This document shows, piece by piece, positions 1-6,349 of a stretch of 11,479 nucleotides of DNA. The notes under the pieces were generated by a model, which was given only the letters and a program-made list of their open reading frames with translations, did not search any database and was not told the origin of the DNA. Source of the stretch: Saprospiraceae bacterium (GTDB lineage: Bacteria > Bacteroidota > Bacteroidia > Chitinophagales > Saprospiraceae). The stretch's first letter is position 1. The number at the start of each line of letters is the position of its first letter. Location of the stretch: contig JACMMM010000135.1 of the NCBI GenBank assembly GCA_014379065.1, positions 1 through 11,479 of the forward strand. Direction: 5' to 3'. The translations under genes and the position numbers were made by a program.

Positions 1-210
1 ATCATTTACCGGGTATATGAACACGGGGAGGTCTTGGCTTATATCCGTTTGTTGATGAAGCTGTTATTTCCGATTAGCAGTGCAAATCCCCAGATCATGG
101 AGGCGAGATTCAATCTGGCGGGCGAAAACCCGATCAGCCAGCACAACATGAAGAAACTGGTGGCGAAACTGAGAGATGCGACAAGGAAAGTGATGATTGA
201 AACAGTTTGA
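1..210 (+). CDS. 3' end of an unrecognised gene (partial)
   Basis: An open frame runs from the first base of the window to a TGA at 208-210, giving the last 69 residues of a protein whose start lies outside. The tail begins IIYRVYEHGEVLAYIRLLMK and ends in a basic helix-like stretch (MKKLVAKLRDATRKVMIETV). There is no signal peptide, membrane segment or motif that I recognise. I compared it with the N-terminal UvrB-like part of Mfd, because the mfd downstream lacks that part, and saw no resemblance. Coding status is inferred from the uninterrupted frame and plausible composition only. The next gene starts about 100 bp downstream behind its own promoter, so this gene is probably a separate unit. 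Confidence 0.5.
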   Translation: MIYRVYEHGEVLAYIRLLMKLLFPISSANPQIMEARFNLAGENPISQHNMKKLVAKLRDATRKVMIETV

Positions 211-264
211 TTTGCGTAGAGCCAAGAATTTGGCGGACTTTTGCTGGGCGAAATAAAGCAGGGT

Positions 265-296
265 TTTGGGTTGACTGCAAAACATACTTATATTTG
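265..296 (+). promoter_or_regulatory. Bacteroidota-type promoter for the toxin-antitoxin/mfd unit
   Basis: A perfect TAnnTTTG -7 element (TATATTTG) lies at 289-296, and TTTG at 265-268 gives a -33 element with a 20-bp spacer. This matches the known Bacteroidota sigma-ABfr promoter pattern. Transcription would start near 302-304, about 10 nt before the ATG at 313, so the leader would be very short. This is the only good promoter seen upstream of the three + strand genes that follow. Confidence 0.6.
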
Positions 297-312
297 CAAA
301 AAGTAAGCGTTT

Positions 313-570
313 ATGGACTTCCAAACTTGGCCAATTCCTACAGGCATTGTTTCTTCCGACCCGGAAACGCTCAATGGGGCCTTGGTTTTCAAAGACACAC
401 GCGTACCTGTTGAAAGCCTTTTTTGGCATTTGGAAAAGGGCGTTTCCTTGGATGAATTTCTGGACGATTTTCCTAGCGTAACTCGAGCACAGGCGGAGGC
501 TGTATTGCAAATTGCCAAACAGCTATTCCAAACTCCTAATTTTCAAAGAATTTATGCGGTTGCTGCTTGA
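313..570 (+). CDS. DUF433 family antitoxin-like protein
   Basis: This is an 85-residue protein of the DUF433 (COG2442) family, small DNA-binding proteins usually paired with a PIN-like toxin. The family signature is visible: KDTRVPVESLFWHL at residues 27-40, the acidic SLDEFLDDFPSV at 45-56, and a helix starting QAEAVL at 60-65. The fold is an HTH-like DNA-binding domain in the family, so the likely role is to neutralise the downstream toxin and repress the shared promoter (inference). The ATG at 313 follows directly after the promoter at 265-296. The last 17 bp overlap the toxin start, a common arrangement for translationally coupled antitoxin-toxin pairs. The length is normal for the family. 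Confidence 0.85.
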   Translation: MDFQTWPIPTGIVSSDPETLNGALVFKDTRVPVESLFWHLEKGVSLDEFLDDFPSVTRAQAEAVLQIAKQLFQTPNFQRIYAVAA

Positions 571-877
571 CGAAAACCTCCCAATGAGGTTACGCAAAGA
601 ACTTCCCGGTCACGAGGCTTTTACGGTCAATTATATGGGCTGGTCTGGGAAAAAGAATGGCGAACTTCTGGCACTCATGCTCCAAGAAGGTTTCGAAGTG
701 CTCATCACTTTTGATAAAAACCTTCAGTTTCAACAAAATTTTGATAAATACCCCATCACCGTAATCGTGCTATCTGCCGAAGGGAATGACTATTTGACGC
801 TGAAGCCATTCATGCCAGATGTTCTTGAGATGCTTGAAGGAGGTAACTTAGCACCAGGGCCTCACCTTATCCAATAA
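554..877 (+). CDS. DUF5615 PIN-like toxin
   Basis: This is a 107-residue protein beginning MRLLLDENLP, the typical start of DUF5615 PIN-like proteins. Candidate acidic metal-binding residues of a PIN nuclease are D6 and E7 (LLDENLP), E37 (KNGELL) and D54 (ITFDKNLQ), in the expected order. PIN-like toxins are thought to cleave RNA, but the target here is unknown. I chose the ATG at 554 because the family begins with MRLLLDEN; the frame is also open further upstream from a TTG at 512, inside the antitoxin. It overlaps the DUF433 gene by 17 bp and ends 7 bp before the mfd start, so all three genes are probably on one transcript. Confidence 0.82.
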   Translation: MRLLLDENLPMRLRKELPGHEAFTVNYMGWSGKKNGELLALMLQEGFEVLITFDKNLQFQQNFDKYPITVIVLSAEGNDYLTLKPFMPDVLEMLEGGNLAPGPHLIQ

Positions 878-884
878 CCAAACA

Positions 885-3290
885 ATGTCGAGCCATCCCA
901 CCACCATCCCCTTCCATTCCAAGCCCCAACCCTCCTTCAACAAAAACTTCGATCTCCTTATCCGGCATCTGCATGAGATGAAGGCCGCTGGGTATGAGAC
1001 TTACATTTGTTCGGAAAACCCCAAGCAGTTTGACCGCTTAGCCGCGATTTTTAAGGAATTGAAAGCGGATGTGGCCTTCCTGCCCGTCGAAATCCCTATC
1101 CACGAAGGCTTTATTGACGAGGATCTGAAAATAGAAGTCCTCACCGACCACCAGATTTTCCAGCGCTACCACCAATACAAAGTCCGCCAAGGCTTCACCA
1201 AAGACCAGGCGCTCAACGTCCGGGTATTGCGCGAGCTCTCGCCCGGCGACTATGTGACGCATATTGACCACGGCATCGCCAAATTCGCGGGCCTCCAGAC
1301 TATCGAGATCGGCGGACAAAAACAGGAGGCCGTGCGGCTCAATTTCAAAAACAACGACATCGTGTACGTGAGCATCCACTCGCTGCACAAAATCTCCAAA
1401 TACCTCGGCAAAGAAGGCGAAACACCCCAACTTGCCAAACTCGGCTCCGACGCCTGGAAGCAGCTCAAAGCGCGCACAAAGAAGAAAATAAAGGACATCG
1501 CCGCCGAACTTATCAAGCTTTACGCCTCTCGCCGCGCTGCAAAAGGCCATGCTTTTCCGCCCGATGATGTGCTGCAAACTGAGCTCGAAGCCAGTTTTAT
1601 TTACGAAGATACCCCCGACCAGTACAAAAGCACCAACGACGTGAAGGCTGACATGGAGCGCGAATACCCCATGGACCGTCTCATTTGCGGCGACGTGGGC
1701 TTTGGGAAAACGGAGGTAGCTATCCGCGCTGCGTTCAAAGCCGTCACCGATGGCAAGCAGGTGGCTATCCTTGTGCCGACCACGATTTTGGCCTTGCAGC
1801 ACTGGCGCACCTTCACTGAACGGCTCGTGGATTTCCCGGTCACGGTGGATTACATTAACCGCTTCCGCACAGCGAAAGAGAAAAAAGCAATTCTCGAAAA
1901 ACTAAAAAGTGGTCAGATAGACATCATCATTGGCACCCATGCATTGCTAAGCAAAGACGTGGTGTTCAAAGACTTAGGTCTGCTGGTAGTAGACGAAGAA
2001 CAAAAATTTGGCGTGGCCAGCAAAGAAAAACTCCGTTCGCTGAAAGTCAACGTGGACACGCTTACACTGACGGCTACGCCCATCCCGCGCACGCTCCAAT
2101 TTTCGCTTATGGCGGCCCGCGATCTCTCCGTCATCCGCACGCCACCGCCCAATCGGCAACCGATTCACACCGAGATTCGGGTATTTGATGAAGACCTGAT
2201 TGCCGAAGTCATACACACGGAACTCAACCGGGGCGGACAGGTCTATTTCGTCCACAATCGTGTAAACGACCTCGCCGCCATCGTCGAAACCATCAAACGG
2301 CTTTGCCCCGAGGCTGAAGTGGCCTTTGCGCACGGCCAAATGGATTCGGATCACCTTGAAAAAGTACTCGTTGATTTTATTGACCGAAAATTTGACGTGT
2401 TAGCCTGCACCAATATCATCGAAACTGGCCTCGACATCCCTAACGCCAACACCATCATCATCAACCGCGCCGACATGTTTGGTCTCTCCGATTTGCACCA
2501 ACTGCGGGGTAGGGTGGGGCGCAGCAACCAAAAAGCCTACTGCTATCTTTTCGCGCCGCCCATGAGCGTGCTTACTGCAGAAGCGCGCAAACGCTTGAAA
2601 ACCATAGAAGAATTCACCGATCTCGGTTCCGGCTTCCAAGTTGCCATGCGTGACTTGGACATTCGCGGCGCGGGCAATCTGCTCGGCGGCGAGCAGTCGG
2701 GCTTCATTGCTGACATTGGTTTTGAGACCTACCAAAAAATTCTCGACGAGGCAATTCAAGAACTAAAAGAGACCGATTTCAAGGATATATTTAAGGAAGA
2801 AATCGCCCAAAAAGGCTCTTATGTCCGCGACGTGGTCATCGAAACGGATGTGGAAATGCTGATTCCCAGCGAATACGTGACCAACTCGCAAGAACGCCTC
2901 AATCTTTACACCGAACTCAACAATGTGGATAGTGAGGAAGGCATAACTGCTTTCGCCAAAAGAATGGAAGACCGTTTTGGGAAACTGCCCAAGCCCGTGA
3001 ACGCTCTGTTCGACGGACTGCGCCTGCAATGGCTCTGCAAGAAAATCGGTTTTGAAAGGCTGATTCTAAAAGGCGGCAAACTCCGATGCTACTTCCTTGG
3101 CGACCCGCAATCATCGTTTTACGCCACCGAGCATTTCCAAAAGTTTATGGCATTTATCCAAAAACATGGCCGTGTCATGGGGGTTTCGCTCAAACAGACC
3201 AACAAGGAACTCATTGTGGTGCAGGATGATGTGCGGAGTATGAAGGCAGTTAAAGGGTTGTTGGAGCAGTTGGTGGGGGCGGTGGGGTAG
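885..3290 (+). CDS. mfd: Mfd transcription-repair coupling factor lacking its N-terminal UvrB-like module
   Basis: Mfd is a DNA translocase that pushes stalled RNA polymerase off DNA and recruits UvrA for nucleotide excision repair. Visible parts: a remnant of the linker/D3 region (1-100), the CarD-like RNA-polymerase-interaction domain around GDYVTHIDHGI (121-131), Walker A GDVGFGKTE (269-277), DEEQ box (370-373), TATPIPRTL (396-404), HQLRGRVGRS (538-547), the translocation motif RDLDIRGAGNLLGGEQSG (589-606) and the C-terminal D7 domain (about 655-795). Full-length Mfd has about 1100-1150 residues; this frame has 801. Homology starts near residue 8 (PFHSKPQPSFNKNF), about 300 residues into a normal Mfd. 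An in-frame stop at 849-851 rules out a longer form, and no N-terminal half is found upstream. The UvrA-contacting D2 domain, which also clamps D7 in the resting enzyme, is absent. The translocase motifs are intact, so the gene may still be expressed. Confidence 0.9.
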   Translation: MSSHPTTIPFHSKPQPSFNKNFDLLIRHLHEMKAAGYETYICSENPKQFDRLAAIFKELKADVAFLPVEIPIHEGFIDEDLKIEVLTDHQIFQRYHQYKVRQGFTKDQALNVRVLRELSPGDYVTHIDHGIAKFAGLQTIEIGGQKQEAVRLNFKNNDIVYVSIHSLHKISKYLGKEGETPQLAKLGSDAWKQLKARTKKKIKDIAAELIKLYASRRAAKGHAFPPDDVLQTELEASFIYEDTPDQYKSTNDVKADMEREYPMDRLICGDVGFGKTEVAIRAAFKAVTDGKQVAILVPTTILALQHWRTFTERLVDFPVTVDYINRFRTAKEKKAILEKLKSGQIDIIIGTHALLSKDVVFKDLGLLVVDEEQKFGVASKEKLRSLKVNVDTLTLTATPIPRTLQFSLMAARDLSVIRTPPPNRQPIHTEIRVFDEDLIAEVIHTELNRGGQVYFVHNRVNDLAAIVETIKRLCPEAEVAFAHGQMDSDHLEKVLVDFIDRKFDVLACTNIIETGLDIPNANTIIINRADMFGLSDLHQLRGRVGRSNQKAYCYLFAPPMSVLTAEARKRLKTIEEFTDLGSGFQVAMRDLDIRGAGNLLGGEQSGFIADIGFETYQKILDEAIQELKETDFKDIFKEEIAQKGSYVRDVVIETDVEMLIPSEYVTNSQERLNLYTELNNVDSEEGITAFAKRMEDRFGKLPKPVNALFDGLRLQWLCKKIGFERLILKGGKLRCYFLGDPQSSFYATEHFQKFMAFIQKHGRVMGVSLKQTNKELIVVQDDVRSMKAVKGLLEQLVGAVG

Positions 3291-3291
3291 A

Positions 3292-3329
3292 TTGGGGGAA
3301 GTTTCGAATATCACTTAGTTTTTCCCCAA
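3292..3329. terminator. Possible hairpin terminator between convergent genes
   Basis: TTGGGGGAA (3292-3300) can pair with TTTTCCCCAA (3320-3329), with one bulged G and a loop of about 20 nt. It sits just after the mfd stop, in the 110-bp gap between the convergent mfd and iron permease genes, where a two-way terminator would be expected. There is no clear T-tract after it on either strand and the loop is long, so the call is weak. Confidence 0.25.
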
Positions 3330-3400
3330 AATAGGTAAAAAATTGCCTAGATTAGGGAAATATTATGGATTAACGTGAGGAAAGAAGGGTAATAAACGTA

Positions 3401-3883
3401 TCAACTTGAGGCGGCTTTTTTGTTCTTTTTCGGTTTTGCCTCTTTTTTCTTTTTAAAATCTTCATTAATAGTCTGCAAGCTCGTTTGGATCTTAGGGTGA
3501 TTTTTGTTTTTTTTCTGATGCTCATCCCGGATGCGCTTATATTTTTTTGAGATTTCATCCAGCTCTCTTTCCGTGAGATTCTCGATGTCAACCATGATGT
3601 TGTCCGTTTGCCTCAATTTTAAAATCAATTCGTCCAATTTTAGCTGAAGGGCTTTGGAATCCCGATTTTGGGCCGATTGCACTAAGAAAATCATCAGGAA
3701 AGTAATGATGGTGGTGCCTGTGTTAATCACCAACTGCCAGGTGTCTGAAAATCCAAAAATGGGTCCGGTCACAGCCCAAATTAAGATGATTACGAAAGCG
3801 ATGAAGAATATGAGCGGCTTGCCAGTATACAGCGCAATGGTCCGTGCGAATTTTTCAAAAAAATTGGTAAGTTGATCTAGCAT
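3401..3883 (-). CDS. Low-affinity iron permease family membrane protein
   Basis: This is a 160-residue protein resembling the low-affinity iron permease family (Pfam Iron_permease). It has a short amphipathic start (MLDQLTNFFEKFARTIA), a first membrane segment at about 24-42 and a second at about 50-69 (TGTTIITFLMIFLVQ). The family signature follows: FSDTWQLVINTGTT at 45-58 and QNRDSKALQLKLDELI at 72-87. The C-terminal half is a charged, probably coiled-coil cytoplasmic tail ending in a lysine-rich run (residues 144-157). The family name comes from a fungal ferrous iron transporter; actual iron transport by short bacterial members is not established. The ATG at 3883 is the natural start. The gene stands alone, converging with mfd. 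Confidence 0.78.
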   Translation of the reverse strand: MLDQLTNFFEKFARTIALYTGKPLIFFIAFVIILIWAVTGPIFGFSDTWQLVINTGTTIITFLMIFLVQSAQNRDSKALQLKLDELILKLRQTDNIMVDIENLTERELDEISKKYKRIRDEHQKKNKNHPKIQTSLQTINEDFKKKKEAKPKKNKKAASS

Positions 3884-3968
3884 AGAAAAGGATGATTTAG
3901 GTTGTTTTCAAACTTGTTCTAACATCGTGCCACGAGGGGGAAGCGCTCCCAAAATTTTAGGGCGTTTA

Positions 3969-4016
3969 GCCGTAAAAGGGTCGTTGGAGCAGTTGCTCTT
4001 GATTTTGGCAGGATAA
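3969..4016 (+). pseudogene. Possible vestige of an mfd 3' end
   Basis: Bases 3969-3995 match the last part of mfd (3246-3272) at 24 of 27 positions and in the same codon phase. They encode AVKGSLEQL against AVKGLLEQL in Mfd. Two of the three differences are synonymous third-position changes. The open frame then reaches a TAA at 4014-4016, seven codons past the match, much as Mfd ends seven codons past it. The stretch is not part of any intact gene. It could be a remnant of a duplicated mfd, or chance similarity of a short sequence. Confidence 0.3.
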
Positions 4017-4028
4017 AACCTATTTTTG
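3998..4028 (+). promoter_or_regulatory. Bacteroidota-type promoter upstream of the 4045 gene
   Basis: TATTTTTG at 4021-4028 is a perfect TAnnTTTG -7 element. CTTG at 3998-4001 is a three-of-four match to the -33 TTTG, with a 19-bp spacer. Transcription would begin near 4034, about 11 nt ahead of the ATG at 4045. Confidence 0.5.
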
Positions 4029-4044
4029 CATAAAAATATCAACC

Positions 4045-4266
4045 ATGGGAGTGCAAACCAACCCAATGAGCAATTTGCAATTAGAGTTGCTCAAAATCTA
4101 CGCCACCGACATACCAGAACAACAGTTGCTGGACATCAAACGAATGCTGGCGGCCTATTTTGCCGAGTTAATAGACCGCGACATAACCTCGCTCTGGGAA
4201 GAAAAAGGATGGGACGATTCAACGATTGAAACTTGGAAACATGAGCGGCTGCGTACCCCTTACTAA
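4045..4266 (+). CDS. Small antitoxin-like protein of unknown function
   Basis: This is a 73-residue soluble protein. Residues 8-17 (MSNLQLELLK) and the ending HERLRTPY resemble small proteins that I recall lying upstream of PIN-domain toxins in Bacteroidota and cyanobacteria. That link is from memory and unverified. Predicted content is mostly helical: a first helix at about 8-18, a second at 25-44 (QLLDIKRMLAAYFAELI), then a WEEKGWDD-containing turn at about 52-59. The upstream promoter supports the ATG at 4045; the in-frame ATG at 4066 is an alternative start that would give the family-like MSNLQ beginning. No toxin gene follows: the next gene is on the opposite strand, its stop 27 bp away. 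It therefore looks like an orphan antitoxin or a stand-alone regulator. Confidence 0.6.
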   Translation: MGVQTNPMSNLQLELLKIYATDIPEQQLLDIKRMLAAYFAELIDRDITSLWEEKGWDDSTIETWKHERLRTPY

Positions 4267-4292
4267 ACTAGGCCTGTTAAAAGTATATTACC

Positions 4293-5312
4293 TCACCCCT
4301 CCACCCGCCACGCCTTCCTCCACCCCGGCTTCACCAACTTCCATATCGCCCCTGCATAATCCTTCCCATCCAACATCGCAAACAGCACCTGCGGATGTGG
4401 CTGCGTCAGGAAATACAGTGCCGTGTCTTTGCGGGTTTCCAACACCTTGAATGCAGCCTGACACGCAAATTCAATGGCAGAGAATTGAGATTGCAGTTCA
4501 GCCACCACTTGCTGCACCCAATTATAAAACTCGTCCGGCACCCTTTCCAACAATTCATCCAACGAACGCCCAGCAGCGAGATGCTCCCAGACGGTGACGT
4601 TGGAGACACCTGTGATCAAACGGTGCAGCCGCACATACTCCTCGAACTTAACTTTTACCCGCAGGCCATTCTGGAAGCGTAGCACAAATCCCTCCCGGTT
4701 GCCCGAGTCGGGTTGGTGATGCAGGTGACGCCAATCCGTCAACCCTTCGTGCTGGCGCGGGAGCGGGAAGCCAAGGCCGGGATCGTTGGGTAGTTCTTGG
4801 CCAGTTGAATTATCTATGATGCCAAGCAGGTAGAGTTCATCGGTAAAGCCATAGTCCACCACGATGCGATTGTCCGGGTAGATGATCTCAAAAAGATAGG
4901 TTACGTCTCGGCGCAATTGGGAAAAAGTACCAGTGTAGCGCTCATGCAACAAAGCCGTGGCGTGTTTTGCCTGATCGCTGCTAAAACTGCCCCGAGTGGC
5001 GATATATGGCTGGTCATCAACCCAGTAAAGGATGCCAAGCGAGCCATCCATTTTCTCAAAGACCTCGAAAGGCTCATCAGGTAGCTCTGATGGGTCATGC
5101 TCTGAGAGGTTGAAGAATTTGGGGAAAGGCCGGGCTACCACCCTTCCTTGGCTATCAAGAATAAAGCCCCGGCAAGCCAGGGTGACTTCATTCCACAACT
5201 GCTCGTATTGGGTTTTAGCCGCGTAGTTGTAAATCCAAAGATCCGCTGTCGGATGCTTTTGGACATTTATGTATTGGTCAGCGACGAGTTGTTGAAGTAG
5301 GGAAAGATTCAT
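4293..5312 (-). CDS. T4 Rnl1-type RNA ligase
   Basis: This is an ATP-dependent RNA ligase of the T4 RNA ligase 1 (RnlA) group, which seals 3'-OH and 5'-phosphate RNA ends. All nucleotidyltransferase motifs are visible (numbering from MNLSLLQQL). Motif I is KMDGSLG with the lysine to be adenylylated at K87. The upstream conserved arginine is R48 in TLACRGFIL. Motif IIIa is LFEIIYP with E142, motif IV is EGFVLRF with E207, and motif V is KVKFEEYVR with K220 and K222. Residues from about 235 on form the helical C-terminal part. The protein has 339 residues against 374 for T4 Rnl1. I chose the ATG at 5312 because relatives start near MNL-LLQ; an in-frame ATG at 5342 adds ten residues. The bacterial role is probably RNA repair, for example of tRNAs cut by nucleases (inference). 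No kinase/phosphatase partner is seen nearby. Confidence 0.85.
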   Translation of the reverse strand: MNLSLLQQLVADQYINVQKHPTADLWIYNYAAKTQYEQLWNEVTLACRGFILDSQGRVVARPFPKFFNLSEHDPSELPDEPFEVFEKMDGSLGILYWVDDQPYIATRGSFSSDQAKHATALLHERYTGTFSQLRRDVTYLFEIIYPDNRIVVDYGFTDELYLLGIIDNSTGQELPNDPGLGFPLPRQHEGLTDWRHLHHQPDSGNREGFVLRFQNGLRVKVKFEEYVRLHRLITGVSNVTVWEHLAAGRSLDELLERVPDEFYNWVQQVVAELQSQFSAIEFACQAAFKVLETRKDTALYFLTQPHPQVLFAMLDGKDYAGAIWKLVKPGWRKAWRVEG

Positions 5313-5433
5313 AGGCAAAATTTTTCCAACAGCGCCTTGCATTCTTTTTCAGATTTTTCTTTAACTTGCATAGCGTTACCAACCAAGTTCTATTTCTCAA
5401 AGTTCACTCCCGAACAATTAAAACCATTTGATC

Positions 5434-6345
5434 ATGCAAAAGTACATCCGCCAACTTACCACCGACATACGGTCGGCTGCTCGACCAGAAGCGTACGAGC
5501 CAACCCAAAAACTGCTGTCCACTTCTATCGAGGATCATTTTGCAGAAGTGGAAGCCTGGCTTGCCGACGAATTGCCCCAAGAACGCATCGGGGAAATTCT
5601 AGGATTAGAGGCCATTCAATTCCCACCTGTCGAACGGCTCAACCGAAACCAACTCCGCAAGATTTGCGAAGCATTTGAGCAGACGATGCAGACTTACAAT
5701 GTCTCCTTCGATATGCCCAAGCGGCTACCTTGGAAAATGCGCTACCAATTGCTGGTGAGCAAGTTAGAAGATTCGGTCATCATTTGCGACGAGGGGTTCG
5801 TCACCGTAGAGTTCTGTGAATACGACCCCTCAGAATGCCCGTTTGGAAGTCGTTACTGCACCTGCAAGCAGTATGAATCAATGATGCCCAAGTTCAATCT
5901 TAAACTGAGCGAACGGGCCAAGGATTTGGTTCAGCACATCAACGCGGCCCAACAGATTCCCCCAAATCGCACACATTTCCATCTTCATTACGAAAACGAT
6001 GCAGAAGACCGAGATTTAGCGCTGCTTGGCAAGCCCATTTACGAGTGGCTGAATATTGATATCGCACGCTTCCCAGCCAATGACCATGTGGGCTACGACG
6101 ATACTTATGGTATTACAGAGGCCATCATTGACCTGTTCCCAGAGGAAGCGTGGTCTTGGATTGTTGACGCATCACTTACGGAGCGGTATGAGACCTGTGT
6201 CTCACTCCTAAAGGTAAAAGCCACCTATGATTATGCGGGTGTTTTCTACACCAATAAACAGGAAATGGATTTTTTTGAACGCATTTTCCAGTTTTACTTT
6301 GACCAACGGGAACGCAAAAAATGGAACGATGATTGGCCTTTTTGA
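5434..6345 (+). CDS. Uncharacterised protein with a cysteine cluster
   Basis: This is a 303-residue soluble protein without signal peptide or membrane segments. I do not recognise a named family, although the EFCEYDPSECPFG pattern resembles a conserved uncharacterised Bacteroidota group that I recall but cannot confirm. Four cysteines at 128, 135, 142 and 144 (C-x6-C-x6-C-x-C) could bind zinc or another metal. A fifth lies at 118. The N-terminal 60 residues are acidic and helical (SIEDHFAEVEAWLADELPQE), and the C-terminus is aromatic and charged (QRERKKWNDDWPF). The ATG at 5434 is used; a TTG two codons earlier is less likely. It is divergent from the RNA ligase across a 121-bp gap and converges with the glycosyltransferase, 4 bp apart at the stops. 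No good promoter match was found in the gap. Confidence 0.75.
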   Translation: MQKYIRQLTTDIRSAARPEAYEPTQKLLSTSIEDHFAEVEAWLADELPQERIGEILGLEAIQFPPVERLNRNQLRKICEAFEQTMQTYNVSFDMPKRLPWKMRYQLLVSKLEDSVIICDEGFVTVEFCEYDPSECPFGSRYCTCKQYESMMPKFNLKLSERAKDLVQHINAAQQIPPNRTHFHLHYENDAEDRDLALLGKPIYEWLNIDIARFPANDHVGYDDTYGITEAIIDLFPEEAWSWIVDASLTERYETCVSLLKVKATYDYAGVFYTNKQEMDFFERIFQFYFDQRERKKWNDDWPF

Positions 6346-6349
6346 ATTT

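Noticed and set aside
1..210. The possibility that the leading fragment is the missing N-terminal part of Mfd
   Set aside because: Its residues show no similarity to the Mfd N-terminal region, it ends with a stop, and a promoter and two genes separate it from mfd.
512..553. A longer toxin starting at a TTG
   Set aside because: The family starts at MRLLLDEN, which is the ATG at 554, and the extra 14 codons lie inside the antitoxin gene.
1038..1802. A 254-codon open frame on the minus strand inside mfd
   Set aside because: It lies fully antisense to well-conserved Mfd motifs, has no recognisable domain, and is a by-product of codon bias in the real gene.
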